A stretch of 64,000 nucleotides of DNA from Tipula vernalis (taxonomy: Eukaryota > Arthropoda > Insecta > Diptera > Tipulidae). The notes under the pieces are model-generated. The model was given only the letters and a program-made list of their open reading frames with translations. It made no database searches and had not been told where the DNA came from. Location: contig OY282558.1 of the NCBI GenBank assembly GCA_958295665.1, positions 316,668,092 to 316,732,091 of the forward strand, given 5' to 3'. Position numbers and translations under genes: made by a program. Of this stretch, positions 1 through 12,242 are shown piece after piece. Within the stretch, counting starts at the first letter, position 1, and the number at the start of each line of letters is the position of its first letter.

Positions 1-2100
1 AAATATTAAGAAAAAATTATGTGCAAAAATTGTATCTTGATAAATTAAATTATCTTTGTTTGAATCGATTGAAATTATTTAATTAAAAAACACCGAATAA
101 TTACAATCAATGGCCAGTGACTTTATTATAAAAAACATAAAATTAGAAACATGAAATTGTGCAATCGTGTATAAACAAATAAAACTCAAACAAAGAAAAG
201 AAAATTAACTATATATACGTAAAATTAATAAATTAAAAAAAAATTTAAATATAAAACCATTTAAAAAAAAAAAAATAAAATACGTACAAAAAGTGCTGAA
301 ATATATTTATCTTAAAAATTTATTTAAATAATAAAAAAAACCAAGAAAATATATGTAATAAATAAAAACCTTCTGTAATTTGTAAATAATAAATATAATT
401 CTACTATTAAATTAATTATTTAGGAATTTTTGTAATAAAAAATAAAAGCAAAAAAAATATTTTAATTAATTTATATATTAATATAATAATAAATACGGAT
501 TTTTTTTAAATTATTATTTTTGGTTTCGTTTTTTAGATTTTTTTTTTTTATTCAACTAAATTAAAAATAATTAATTAAATAAAATGAAAAAAAAATGGAT
601 ATGCAGTATACCAAAATTTTTTGTTTTTTATTTATATTTAAAAAAAAAGAAGAAATAAATGAACGATTTATAAAACATTTTCCGGATACATTATATTTTT
701 AATAGTTTGCCTCCCTCTGACGAAAATCACACGTAAACAAATAAAAAACAATAAAATGTGTAAAATAAATAAATAAATAAATAAAAGTAAAACCAAAGTC
801 ACTTTACAATCATAAAACATTAAACAAAAAAATAAAAAAAAAAATAGTTAAAATTATTGTTACATAATATTTTTTTTATAAATAAAAAAATAAATATATA
901 AATATTATATTATATATTATAATTTCATAAATAAATAGTAAATATATTATATTGTATAGAAAATTTTCAAAAATTTTGTGTGCCCACTTTTTCATTTACT
1001 GAATTTTCTAAGTTTACAAACAAAAACAAAAATGTTTTTTTTTTATTTTCAAATTGGTGTAAATAAACAAACAAAATATATTTTAAATTTTGGCTGAACA
1101 ATTAAAATTATTTATAAATAAACAAAACAAAACAAAAAAAAACTAATTAAAATTAAGTGAAATACAGCACAGGATATTGGAATATTAATGAATATACGTA
1201 ATTTTATGATAATCAAAATTTTTAATTGTTATAATACAATAATATTATTATAATATTGTGGTGATGATTTTTGAAATACTTGATGATGAAAACAAATGAC
1301 TAAATTTTTTTTTATTTAATTTGGTATGACGTAGTATCTTAATTTTTAATTTCTCAAACAAATATAGTTACCAATATATTTATTACATAAAATGATGCTT
1401 CATCATCAATGAACAAATCAGATAAATAAACTTTATTTAAAAAAACAAATAATAATAATTAGTTTATACAATTTTGAAACCTAAATACGTAAAATTTAAA
1501 TAAAAATTATTTAATTTAAATTTAAAACAAAAAAAAAAAATGTAGAAATTGTGAGAATTTGAAAACAAAAACAAACAAAACAAAAAACATTATTTTTAGA
1601 TTATTATAAAATTGTAAAAAAAAAAAAAAACAAAATATAAAATTATAAAAATTATTATATATATTATTATTATTATTATTAAATATAAATTTTTAGATGG
1701 GCACAGTGAAAACTCAAAATTATATAATGAAGAAACTGAAATTTTGATGAACATTAAATTAAAATAAAAATAATAACAACAAAAAAAAAAACTCTTAATA
1801 AAAATAAAAAATATAATAAAATAAAATAAAAAAAATTGTATATTTATGTAATTTATATTTAAAATTAAAAACAAAAAACCATAATTTAAAAATTTACAAA
1901 AAAAAAGGAATGATAAAAAAAAACAAAAAAAAATATTAATTTTTAATAAAAATAAATAAATTAAAAAAAAAAATACATTTTTTCTGTTTATTATTTATTT
2001 ATATTATATACATATACAAATAAAACAAATTGTAAATATATATGAAACAATGAATTAATTTTTATTAAATAAATTAGTTTTTGTTTTAAATTTTGCATGT
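1..2100. repeat. Extreme A/T low-complexity region
   Basis: This stretch is almost entirely A and T, with homopolymer runs, short AAAT tetranucleotide runs (for example near 761-785) and an ATT trinucleotide run near 1664-1680. No coding sequence is supported; the phenylalanine/isoleucine-rich open frame at 1596-1874 is what AT-rich DNA gives by chance. It resembles AT-rich intron or intergenic DNA of an insect. Confidence 0.8.
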
Positions 2101-2728
2101 TTGTCCCTGTATTAACTAATAACCGTGATGTAATTTATTTTCTTTATTTCATGCTTCTCTTTAACCGAAATTATTGGATACGAATTTCTTCACGTGGATT
2201 AATAATTGTAAGTTAATTCTCGAAACTAATTTTTGGTGTGATATGATTGAGTGTGTGTATGTGCATTATAGTAATTAGAGTTTCTAATAAAACAATTAAT
2301 GGCATTATGTTTTAATTTCGCTAAATAAAGTCAATGAACTATGTGAAAATATATGACGGACTAGCAAACGGCTATAAAAATAAATAAATGTTGTAACCGG
2401 TTATTTGGAAAACAATTTGTAACACGCAATCTGGATTTGCACTTCTAATTTAGGTCTTAATGTAGTACGATAATGCAGGCCTATAACAGTAAGTATAAAT
2501 TGATGGGGTATACTTTGAAAACCATTTGAACATTTGCCTACAAAATTATGGCTAAAAGCTATGAAATTCGTTCAGTTGGTACCTCTAACCAGGTATACGA
2601 ACCCGTACTTGTTGTGCCAACCTCTCCCGTATAAACGCAAAAACTAGCTACCTCGACTGGCTAGGTTTTGTGAGTAATCATTCTATGAATTCCCAATCGA
2701 ATTATCTTTTTAAAGGGTTTCGACAAAA
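2101..2728. other. Unannotated stretch with a candidate splice donor
   Basis: Base composition becomes more mixed here. Around 2455-2492 a possible acceptor (pyrimidines then TTTAG) is followed about 35 nt later by a strong donor-like GTAAGTAT after the bases for M-Q-A-Y-N. This could be a tiny plus-strand exon, but nothing nearby confirms it. No repeat or gene is recognised in the rest. Confidence 0.2.
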
Positions 2729-2908
2729 CGGCATATTTTAAAACTACATATGATACACTACGGCATATTTCAAAACGGCATTTGGTACACTATGGCAATA
2801 TTTTATAATGGCATATTTTGAAACGGCATATGATGCACTACGGCATATGGTGCACTATAGCATATTTTACGGCATATGATACATTAGGGCATAAGGTACG
2901 CTAAGGCA
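2729..2908 (+). repeat. Degenerate minisatellite, CGGCATAT-type units
   Basis: About ten imperfect units of 15-18 bp begin with CGGCATAT or GGCATAT and alternate between endings like GATACACTA and endings like TTTTAAAA. The array is visible by eye and strongly degraded. Slippage or unequal exchange usually creates such arrays. Confidence 0.75.
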
Positions 2909-3976
2909 TGTATGATTTGATAAATATTAAATTTAAAGCGTTTAATATTTTTTTTAATTTCCAAACCTATATTACCAGAATGTATCCATTTGGATTACAA
3001 AGAACGCGTGTACGTAAACTCCAATTGAATACAGAAGATCAATTCGCTTTCGACAATGCACCTGATAACGTTATAAATGCGTTCTTTGAAAAGTGTACCT
3101 ATATGAAAAACGTTTAACAGTTGTTACGTTTTATTTTCTGAATGGTAGAAACTATGAATACATACTGAAATTAATCAAATGGACTGATTTTCAATAAAAG
3201 GTCGGTGTAAAAATCACAAGTACAAACTAAATTGGTTGACACAGTCCCAAGTTGAATGTACGTGTCCTCAGGGCGCTCGAAAGAGCTCCAGATCGCAGCA
3301 GAAATGGAATCATTCGACTTCGGCGCCTCTGACTCGTCAGCATTTTTCTTCTATACCTTAAGTATCGCTGCATTAAATTCATAGGTAATGGTTCTCTATC
3401 ATTACAGTCAGTGACTTATTATTATACTAATAACGCTGGTCTATAGTCAACCTCGAGCTTGGAAACTCCATTTGGAAGTTGGTAAATCTGGATTACCCAT
3501 TCGATGCCTTTACAAAATTATCGTAAGGTGCTAGATTCTGAAGATAGTCAAACTCGGGCTCTCAACCTGCAAGCGATCTCTTTCCTAGCAATAACAGCAA
3601 GGCTATTTATTACCTTCTTATAAAGGAGCAAAAATCTCTCGTCTGCATAAGAAGTCAGTTAGACTTAATTCCTGTGCCAATATCCACCTCGACTAGTCGG
3701 AGCAGGTTCGTGGTTTCTTGGCAGGATTTTTACGTAGCTGGTAGACCATTCCACTTCCCTTAATATGCGGGCGTAATGCTACTGTCGTGCGGTTCCGGAC
3801 AATCACTTCCAGAATCAGTAGATCCTTGAACGCGTCGAGTAAATGTTTTATGCAAAGTGAATTTCCGCAGTAAAAAAAGAACAGTTGTGGACTTGTATTG
3901 GATGAAGCCTATGGAATAAGTAGGTTTTTAATTTGTATGAGTTTGTTTGTAGTATTATCAAAGTAACCTAGATTAT
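2909..3976. other. GC-richer unannotated stretch
   Basis: From about 3240 to 3860 the sequence is clearly less AT-rich than its surroundings. A short plus-strand frame of about 43 codons opens near 3255, and a minus-strand frame runs through 3600-3850. I recognise neither. The composition suggests an old mobile-element fragment, but no family motif is visible. Confidence 0.25.
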
Positions 3977-4350
3977 ATAAAACCATAGTCTAAAAAACGA
4001 AGCTTTTATAAGGGAATTAGAAACGAGGAAAAAACTAAACTTTTCATAGTAGAATATATATAGAACATTTGTGAGATATCACTTTTTTCACAAATCGTTT
4101 GGTCATTAAGTCAATATACATTACATAGATGGCAGTAATAGCAATAAAAATTTGGTAAAATCATACAAAAAATTACCACCTGGAGTAGTTTCAAGTTCAA
4201 AAATTTTAGGAAAAGAAAAACAAATTCACAAAATATTAACAACGTGTAATAATTTTTTGATTAAATTTTTTTTTATAGACATCTGACGTACAGTAGAAGA
4301 ACTAAAGATACATTTAGCAAATATTATTTTAATTCGTCAGAGCTAACTTT
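3977..4350 (+). repeat. Dispersed repeat, copy A (partial)
   Basis: This segment matches the reverse complement of 28440-29067 in the same order over several blocks. The blocks are the end (TATAAAACCATAG here, TATAGAGCCATAATC there), then AGCTTTTATAAGGGAATTAG, a central block that translates similarly in both copies, and a block around ACTAAAGATACATTTAGCAA. The copy decays after about 4350. The family is not one I can name. Confidence 0.7.
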
Positions 4351-6851
4351 TATGTATTATTTATATTTTATTATTTATGTTTTATGTATATTTTAGACAT
4401 AATATAATCATAATTATTTTCTATCGCACTTATATCCTGACAAAATCCAACAAGTTTTTCCCAGGAAATCAATTTTGAGATTTGTATTTCTCTACGAGCC
4501 AATGCCCTACCTGTTTTTGTAATTTATTACATCATTAAATACGAAGGGTGTCCTGTTGATGAAATGGAGTGTTCTTTTACGTGATTTCAATAGCTACTTT
4601 ATTCTAGGAGTCAATCAAGTTACTGAAGGGCTTTTGAATATAATTTTTCTCTATTGAAATTGTTTTATTCGAATTCATACTAGATGCAAAGTTAGAATAT
4701 TAAAAATATTTTGTGAAACTACAGAGTACATTTCGGACACAAGCAATTTTTTTATTGGCTTACCAAAACATGCATTTTGGTATGCCTTTTTTTAATGATT
4801 TGCTACGTTGAGATTTCTGGGCAACAGATCTTGTTATTGCAAGGGTCACCAAGGTGTTTAATACTGCAGTTTTTCAATGTAAATGGATGTTTCAACATGT
4901 ATTGCGGAATCTCATTGGAAGAAGAATATCTTCGTTCTTCTGGTTGTTACATATGTATTTCGTAGTACCGTCTTATACAGTTTTTCCATTAGTTCGTTCT
5001 ATTTATTGAACTTTGGCAATATTGGATGGTAACAATTGGGGCGGGGCCACTTTACTTTTAAATTTTAGTTTTTATTTAAGTCTTAATTATAATAATAAAT
5101 TATATTCTTAATAAACGACAACCTGTATTAACCCTTCTTTACTTTTCCCACTATAACGAAGTTTTATTACGTAAGTATTGTAATCGCGAACAAAATTTTG
5201 TTTTAGATATTCCCATTTCTTGATGAATTAGGTTACCACGACTGCAAAACATGGATTAAAATAGTGTCGTCTCTGTCCTTTCGTTCTTCTATCCTTCCAT
5301 CCTACCGTCATACAGTCATAGATTATAACAAACATTGATAGTTTTGGTCAAAATTTTGTGTAAAGATAGGTTTTAGTATGGGGAAATTTTTGGATCTGTT
5401 CGAGTAAGGAATAGACAAGTTGCAGTGGAAGAGGAAACTGCTAACGAATTTTTTTCAAAAACGGGACGACGATTTCCTTTTAATGTTGATGATAAATATG
5501 ACAAACCATCGCTTCAATTGGTTTACAAAATTTGAAGTAAATTGAAGCGTTGCTTCGCGTTATTTTAAGAAGAAACCATATAATAAATTTTAGGGAACTG
5601 TTTTCCGAGGGAACGTCAAACCTTCCGAAAAAATATTTTTCTACGGTTAATACACCCTCCAAGTTCTAACAATTGTTGCATACGTGACTTTAAGACAAAA
5701 TCAATCGGTTAGTATGTAATATGGAATTTAAATTTTGAAATGTATGCAAAATACTTTGATTGTGGCAAATAATGGGCTCGATTCTGGAACGATAAAATTC
5801 ATGTATGTTCTTCCTCACAACAAAATAATTTTGTATTAAATTTGACATCTAACATTACCAAAAAATAAAAAAAACTCGAAAAAGTTTTAAAAGCCATCTA
5901 TTCGTATTTTCGCAACTAAATTCCACCTTGCGCCAATTTAATGCATAACCACTTCTGTTTTCTTCAACATCTTATGAGAATGAGTAGCTAGTAGACAACT
6001 ATTAATACATTATTTGTGAATTGCTCTAATAAAATCGACTTTAAAGGAATAATTTCTGAGTAATAACTCCTCTGAGTATTAAAGGTCGTATAGAAATCTT
6101 AATAGCAAAATCCTATGTGACGCCCTTAAATAGTACCACGCTATTACGGGAGAAAAGTTCTTGTATAATTAATAGAAAGACTGCAATTTGGGGGCTGGGG
6201 GATAAGAGTTTTCTATTGTCATAACAAATTGTGATAAGAGGTGTCCAAATTTAAGAAACGCGGTAGCATCTTTCTGCCCCGATGCAAAATAAGGGAAAGT
6301 TTTTGTGAAATGTAAATAGTTGGTTGGGTCACGTATAAATAACGCTTTGTCGACAAAGTATCACTCGAGGAACTGACCTATTTTTATTTCTTTTTTTAAA
6401 ACCAGACGCTTACAAATTGGTTGTCTAATAAGGTCCGAAGTAGAAAGAAAGAAATATAAGAAATTCAATCTGGAAGTAATAATATTATAGTTACAGAAAC
6501 ACGAACTAGCCATATACGTCACTGTAATGTATCAATTAAGTATAATATAAAAGCACAAATCTTTCATAAGATAAGATTTAAACAAAAAATTAGCTTCTTT
6601 CTAATATTAATAATTACTCGAATACGATTTGAACACAGTAGTAAGTAATTGCTCCGTTCCATTTGACGTAACAAAGTACAAATAAGTAATTGATAGTAGA
6701 TGGTAAATGGAACGCAGAAAATTATTTGCAAAAATAAAATTTAATTTGAAAAAATTTACGTGCAACTTGGAAAGTTGGAAGATTAATTATTAATTTATAA
6801 ACTGATCAGCCATTTCTTACCGATTAGTTGTACTAAATATTCGTGTAAATA
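4351..6851. other. Long stretch with no supported gene
   Basis: No intact coding region, RNA gene or clear repeat is seen. Two stretches look slightly protein-like (plus strand near 4777-4965 and near 5390-5530), but both are short and broken and neither resembles a family I know. Confidence 0.5.
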
Positions 6852-8026
6852 AATTCGTGTAAATAAAACAAAAATCAAATTTCTGCTTAAAAAAATAAAA
6901 AAATAAAGTCGGAAGTTTCAAGAATCGAACTCCAAACCCACATCACTCCTTCATTTTACCACCCAACCACTCACTCATCTCTATATAATTTCTACTCATT
7001 TTTTCGTTTCTGATAAAATCGCACTTGGTGAAAAAACGCATAAAATTTTTTGTTATTTTACCAGGCGAACAGAATTTAAAAAAACAACATAATTGTCAGC
7101 AACGTGACATTATTTTGTATCAAAGCGTGCCACTTCAAGTTATGTGACACTTGAACATACAAAATTAAGTCATATTGCTGACAATTCTACCTTGTTCGCC
7201 TGTTAAAATGATAACATTTTTTTGCGATTATTGATAAAAAAAAAAAATTTAGAATTTCTGCTTACCTGGTAAGTTAAAAATTAACTTTTTTTAATTAAGA
7301 AGGCATAGCAACCACCCAAATAGAAAATTTGGAGCTTTTTATTACATAAAAAAAATTCCTTCAGGTGCGGGGATCGAACTCGAGACCTCTATAGTTTTAA
7401 TCTGCTTTCTTATGGTAAGAGTTCGATCATCGCAGATGAAGGATTTCCTTTTTGTATATATAAATATAAAAAGCTCCAGAATTTCTATTTGGGTGGTTGC
7501 TAGAGTTATATTTTGCCTTTTTTTGCTAGGATTTTGCTAGAGTTATATTTTTAGATTGCCTTTTTAATTAAAAACAGTTAATTTTTATTTACCAGGTGAG
7601 CAGAAATTTAAAAAAAAAACATTTTTTTTTTCATCAAATATCGCAAAAAAATTTTGTCATTTTAACAGGCGAACAGAAATTACAAGAAGGTAGAATTGTC
7701 ACCAATATGACTTTATTTTGTATGTTCAAGTGTCACATAACTTGAAGTGGCAGACTTTGATACAAAATAATGTCACGTTGCTGACAATTATGTTGTTTTT
7801 TAAATTCTGTTCGCCTGGTAAAATAACAAAAATTTGTATGCAATTTTCCGCCAAATTCGAATTTATCATATTTAAACGAAAAACTGAGTAAAAATTATAT
7901 AGAGATGAGTGGTTGGGTGGTAAGATAAACAGTAGCGTGCGAAAGGTTTGGAGTTCGATTCTTCAAACTTCCGACTTTATTTTTTTTTTTAAGCAAAAAT
8001 TTGTTTTTGTTTTATTTCTACGAATT
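6852..8026. repeat. 1.2 kb nested inverted repeat (foldback-like element)
   Basis: The left half (6852 to about 7420) is the imperfect reverse complement of the right half (about 7424-8026). Outer ends read AATTCGTGTAAATAAAAC on the left and its near complement on the right, followed inward by AATAAAGTCGGAAGTTT in both arms. Each arm contains a smaller hairpin bounded by CAGGCGAAC and GTTCGCCTG (7062-7202 and 7666-7817), and inside that a pair starting ATTGTCAGCAACGTGAC. A further CAGGTGAGCAGAAATT / AATTTCTGCTTACCTG pair sits nearer the centre. tRNA-like B-box sequences (GAGTTCGATTC type) occur in both arms and close to the centre. No protein is encoded. It behaves like a foldback or compound MITE; mechanism and family are unknown to me. 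Confidence 0.85.
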
Positions 8027-8104
8027 TTACCAAATTTTTTTTTGTAGCGGATCTCGTAGATTCCGATTAATGTTCTCGGATTATCCCCAATTCAAAATTT
8101 TTTA

Positions 8105-8205
8105 TCCAAAATCAAATTTTTTCGCTGGCTTTGTTTAGATTCGAACTCCAGACCTTCTTCACTTCACTCCATCAGCGTACTACCTCGGCTATCTCATCAT
8201 ATACA
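8105..8205 (-). repeat. tRNA-like SINE head
   Basis: On the minus strand a good A-box-like sequence (TAGCCGAGGTAGT) is followed about 40 nt later by a B-box-like sequence (GAGTTCGAATC), the order and spacing of an internal RNA polymerase III promoter. The same layout appears in both arms of the neighbouring inverted repeat, so this is probably a related SINE-type fragment. I do not see a cloverleaf with an acceptor stem, so it is not called a tRNA gene. Confidence 0.5.
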
Positions 8206-9179
8206 AGTTAATTAATTATACATTTGTTTGTTTTATGCAATCAAAACAAATGTGTCTATAATATGTCAATATGGTGACATATCTGTTAGAGCATATGCAC
8301 TACATTTACTACACAGTGTTTCTGCTAAGTGCTGAAATATTTCGTTTTGCTTAAAAGAGGGCGTGTGTTTTACTTTTGTAAAAATGTCTGAGGCTCGATT
8401 TTTTAAATAATTAATTAATTACGTAACATTATTATTGCATTAACAACACACAAGAAGCTGAATTTTTGTTCTGGGTGAAGAGTCGTCCAACATTACAAAA
8501 TATTGTATTAAAGTAGTTCTATTAGAAAATATGGCTCGTACGATTGTGATCCATCGAGTAATGTACCCAGTGATGTGGCACTTTCTCCTCTATATAGCTT
8601 GCTACAGCATCCTCTATAGTTTGCGGTATGGTTTTCAACAAAATTTCTGCATTTTGTAGCCTCCGGTCTGATCTAATTAAGCTGGTTGAATTTTAATTTC
8701 AGGGTAATAGATATTTACTTCAACATTTTTGAATTTTAATCCCTGAATATTGGATTATTAACATAAAATAACAAATTTTCAACATGCAATTGAAAAGTTC
8801 GACTAAAAATGGTTTAATTTTACTCTCAAAGCATTAGATAATTAGCTTGAGTCGTTGACTTTCCAACACAAAATATTTACATTTCAACTTAAAATTATTG
8901 AACTTAAATCTCAAAAATGTTTAAAGTTCAATTAAAAATGTAAATTTAAATCTAGATTGTTTTTTGATTATTTACGTAAAACGTTGAAATTTCTGTTTAA
9001 TATTTATGAAATTTATTGGTTAATATTAATAATGAAGGTCATTGAGGAAGTTATGAAATATCTGGCAACTAATAAATTTGCGAGCCAATACGATCCAAAA
9101 TTATTTTAATTCGGCTTTCACAATTTGTATAGTGCAAAATCAAAACAATTTTTGGTTTAATTTTCGAATTGCTATAGTA
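8206..9179. other. AT-rich stretch without a gene
   Basis: No coding sequence or repeat can be supported. From about 8690 to 9000 there are many short, similar AT-rich words (ATTTTAA, TTCAACTT), which may be simple-sequence drift. Confidence 0.4.
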
Positions 9180-9188
9180 CATTTAGTT

Positions 9189-11913
9189 ACCGGTGTGAAG
9201 TATTTCACACAAAGTGTAGCTTCACAAATTAACGAAAAGTGTAAGTGTACTGGTAATGCGTTGGCCTACATAAAAAGTGTAAATAAGAAGTAGAACCAGG
9301 TATGGGGCGATATTACCATAAAGTGGACAGGTCGAGCTATTCGAAATAATTTTTCTTATTAAAATAAAAAGGGTTGGGTATGTTCGACGCTATTTTGAAA
9401 ATTGTGAAAATCACATAAAATGTTCAAACCTGATGCTACACTACGGGTCATTTTTAAAAATCGTGGAGATGTTGCTACGTATGACTATATTGGTTAAAAA
9501 GGGCATACATTGGGGAATTTGATTCACATATTGACATTTTGATATGAGCCGGAGGGCTTTTTCCAACCATTTTTTAAAAATAAGCAAATCGATGTATTTC
9601 GCATTGACAACTTTTCATGTACTCTCAAACGTTTCGGTCTCTAGCCTTTATACAGTTATTTATCCAGGAGTGCCCCTTTATGGGAATCATAGTTTATTTA
9701 CCATTCATATGGAGTACCCAAGCCAATGAGACCCATTTCACTCACGACTGAGAGCCCGTTTATATAGGGACCGTCTTTCATTTCCAAGAGACACGAAACG
9801 TTTTGTTTGCCAGTAGTCAGTTGGTTTTTTTGCTCCATCAGATCGTATATGTGATAATTAATAACTAAAAACCTCCTTGTTCCATACGAAATTCGTTTTC
9901 CCTTTACAAATATTATAGTGTTTATTTGAGCCAATTTTTGAGATTTGTCTTTGCCGAATGGGTGTGCCCGGTGGCTGTGCAACCACAAAATATAATCAAT
10001 AACTCGTAAATGTTGCTTGGCTTATTCTTGTTATTTTCCCTGCCTCTGTGCTATTAATTAATTTAAGTTGTCTTTAATATTTAGAAAAAAATAGTGTCGC
10101 TGGATTAACTTTATACTTAGCACTAACTACCATCGTAAATGAAACCAGGTCGTCGAATTGCTCCCATATATTTCCACGTTTGACTTATGCTATAAAATGA
10201 CCTGGAACATTAATACTTGTGGACTTTTGAAAATGAATAAGTCTTGGACTTGTAATTTGGTTAATGAATTTTGATTAATGCTGAAAACATTTTCAAATGG
10301 AAGGTAGAATGTTTCCCTCATGCGATTTGTATGAGTGTCGTTTTCACAGTAACTTGTTTCTGTTAATAGAGAAGACAAAGAATTCTCTAAAACGAACGCT
10401 ATGGTATAAGCTGCATTTAACTTTATGACATTTTTTTCGCGAATTATCGATCTACTTTTCTGGTACAGATTTAACATTAATTGAGACCTTTCTTGATAAA
10501 AGTCATTTATGTACTTATAATTTGCTAGCAAATTATTTGTTCCTATTTGAATATTTGTGCGGTTGCATCGAAAGCACAAGTATTTGATATCTCTATCACA
10601 TGTTCGTCGTTGTCTGTGAAAGTAAGTCCATTTTGTAGAACATGTAGTTCGTCAGTAGCATTATCAGATTTTTTTGTATTTGTGTATTCATTAGTTTGCT
10701 TAACAGTGGAGTTTCTAGTTAATACTTGTTTTCCAAAGTGTTTAGGTGAATCGTACAGTTTCTGCTTCTTATTCCAACCCTCTTTGTGTTGATGGCTATC
10801 TGGATCATCCAAATTTTCTAATGCTTTTTAGTTTTATTAATTTGACGGTTTGATCCTTCATAATATTGATAAACCTTCCTAGTCTTAGTGTTTTATGATT
10901 TGTGTAATGATTTTTCACTAGAGAAAAATAACTTTCTGCATTTTCATTGGACAACCGTCCTGTAATACCTAACTTTTTTGAAAAGCATACTCCCCAAAGT
11001 AAGGAGATAAGCCATATATTTTTTATGGTAAACTCAACAAACTCTTTATTAAAAAATATATTTGTTTCATTTTCGCTCGTTTTCTTAGCAGACATATTTG
11101 TTAATTCTTCCTGAATTTGTTCAAAAATTGTATTATACCGAATATTGTATGGGCTACCGCTGAACATCGACTGTGTAAGCAAATCATGCGTTTAAGATAT
11201 CTTGAACTCGGCAAACTCTGTTGATGAACTTATTAATAATGATGATAATATTTTTCTTAAATTTTGATGAGACTTTACGGTTTATAGGTTTGAAAATCGA
11301 GAGCAAATTATGTAACAATATATTTTAAATAAATCATCCACCGCGTCTAGGGTTTCGCAGCTAAGCTTACCACAAAATAGGTCCAATATAACATCCCGTA
11401 TGTCTTTATTAGCGCTTTGGAACTTTTCTTTTATCTGGGATGAAATTGTATTTATGAAGTGGGCACAACATATGAAATTGCCTAGTTTAATTGTTACTTT
11501 ATCTTCGATAGTTAAAATATCATAAGTGCATTTTAAGTACTCCGAAACTGATATATTATTGAAGCTTAATAAAATAGACTTGACTTATGCCCTAAACCAA
11601 TGCGTAACGAATAATTTTGGTTGGTACAATTTGGGCATGTTTTTCTAGATTTCATCTAAACATTTATTGATTGTTTCCACTCCGTGGCTTGATGATATTA
11701 ATTCACCAATAGCGTCAAACATACCCAACCATTTTTATTTTGATAAGAAAAATTGTTTCGGATAGCTCGACCTGTCCACTTTATGGTAATATCGCCCCAT
11801 ACCTGGTTCTACTTCTTATTTACACTTTTTATATAGGCCTACACTTTTTCAATACACTTACACTTTTCGTTAGTTTGGATAGCTACACTTTGTGTGAAAT
11901 ACTTCACACCGGT
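9189..11913 (-). mobile_element. Mutator-like (MULE) DNA transposon, decayed
   Basis: The element has long TIRs: 9189-9394 matches the reverse complement of 11709-11913 at roughly nine bases in ten, starting ACCGGTGTGAAGTATTTCAC. A perfect 9-bp target duplication, CATTTAGTT, lies at 9180-9188 and 11914-11922. TIRs of about 200 bp plus a 9-bp duplication are the hallmark of the MULE superfamily. Between the TIRs lies a broken minus-strand coding sequence reading from the right end. It lacks the N-terminal half and the zinc-finger region expected of an autonomous copy. Confidence 0.88.
9698..11708 (-). pseudogene. MULE transposase remnant
   Basis: Coding fragments run from the right TIR leftwards. 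Near 11575-11625 a frame reads KLFVTHWFRA followed by a stop, then SILLSFNN. This resembles the MULE core where an Asp normally follows V-T, so that Asp appears to be His here. Near 11456-11475 comes CCAHFINTIS, matching the conserved C-x-x-H region. At 10805-11182 a clean 125-residue frame carries GRLSNENAESYFSLVKNHY and then LRLGRFINIM, typical of the region after the core. Frames at 10543-10812 and 10190-10579 continue it and include NTCAFDATAQ, a cysteine-box-like sequence. The frame at 9698-9988 may be the C-terminus. Stops and frameshifts separate all pieces, so no functional transposase is made. Confidence 0.7.
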
Positions 11914-11923
11914 CATTTAGTTA

Positions 11924-12240
11924 AGTATTGCCGTCCGTGTTTTGGCAAGCAAATTAATTTCTTGTAAGCGTTTGAACTGACCCATTATGTTTTAAGCTTG
12001 ATCGCCTAAAAAAAAAAAGAAATTGAATAGTCAAACACAAGTTTAGTTGATTAAGACTATAAACTGCTTACAAAGTGAACTTCCTGACAATGGAGTAACG
12101 AAATAGAAAAAATAGAAAACTATCTAGTTTTTCGTTTGCTAATTCTTATTTACTATTTTAAGCTAAATTGCATAAAAATATAAAAACCATAAGAATATGA
12201 AAATTAATTAAAAAAACTAATATTTCATTCTAAAACTAAA
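11924..12240. other. Spacer between MULE and Tc1 elements
   Basis: AT-rich sequence with no coding region or repeat that I can support. Confidence 0.5.
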
Positions 12241-12242
12241 TA

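Noticed and set aside
1596..1874. 92-residue minus-strand frame rich in Phe and Ile
   Set aside because: It lies in A/T low-complexity DNA and its composition is what such DNA encodes by chance.
2455..2492. Tiny first exon M-Q-A-Y-N with GTAAGTAT donor
   Set aside because: Only one strong splice signal, no downstream partner and no coding similarity; mentioned as a candidate only.
7904..7975. Possible tRNA gene on the plus strand in the right hairpin arm
   Set aside because: A-box and B-box-like sequences exist, but no paired acceptor stem closes the fold; kept only as tRNA-like promoter sequence.
9078..9293. 71-residue plus-strand frame across the left MULE end
   Set aside because: It runs from flanking DNA through the target duplication into the terminal repeat, which no real gene of the element would do.
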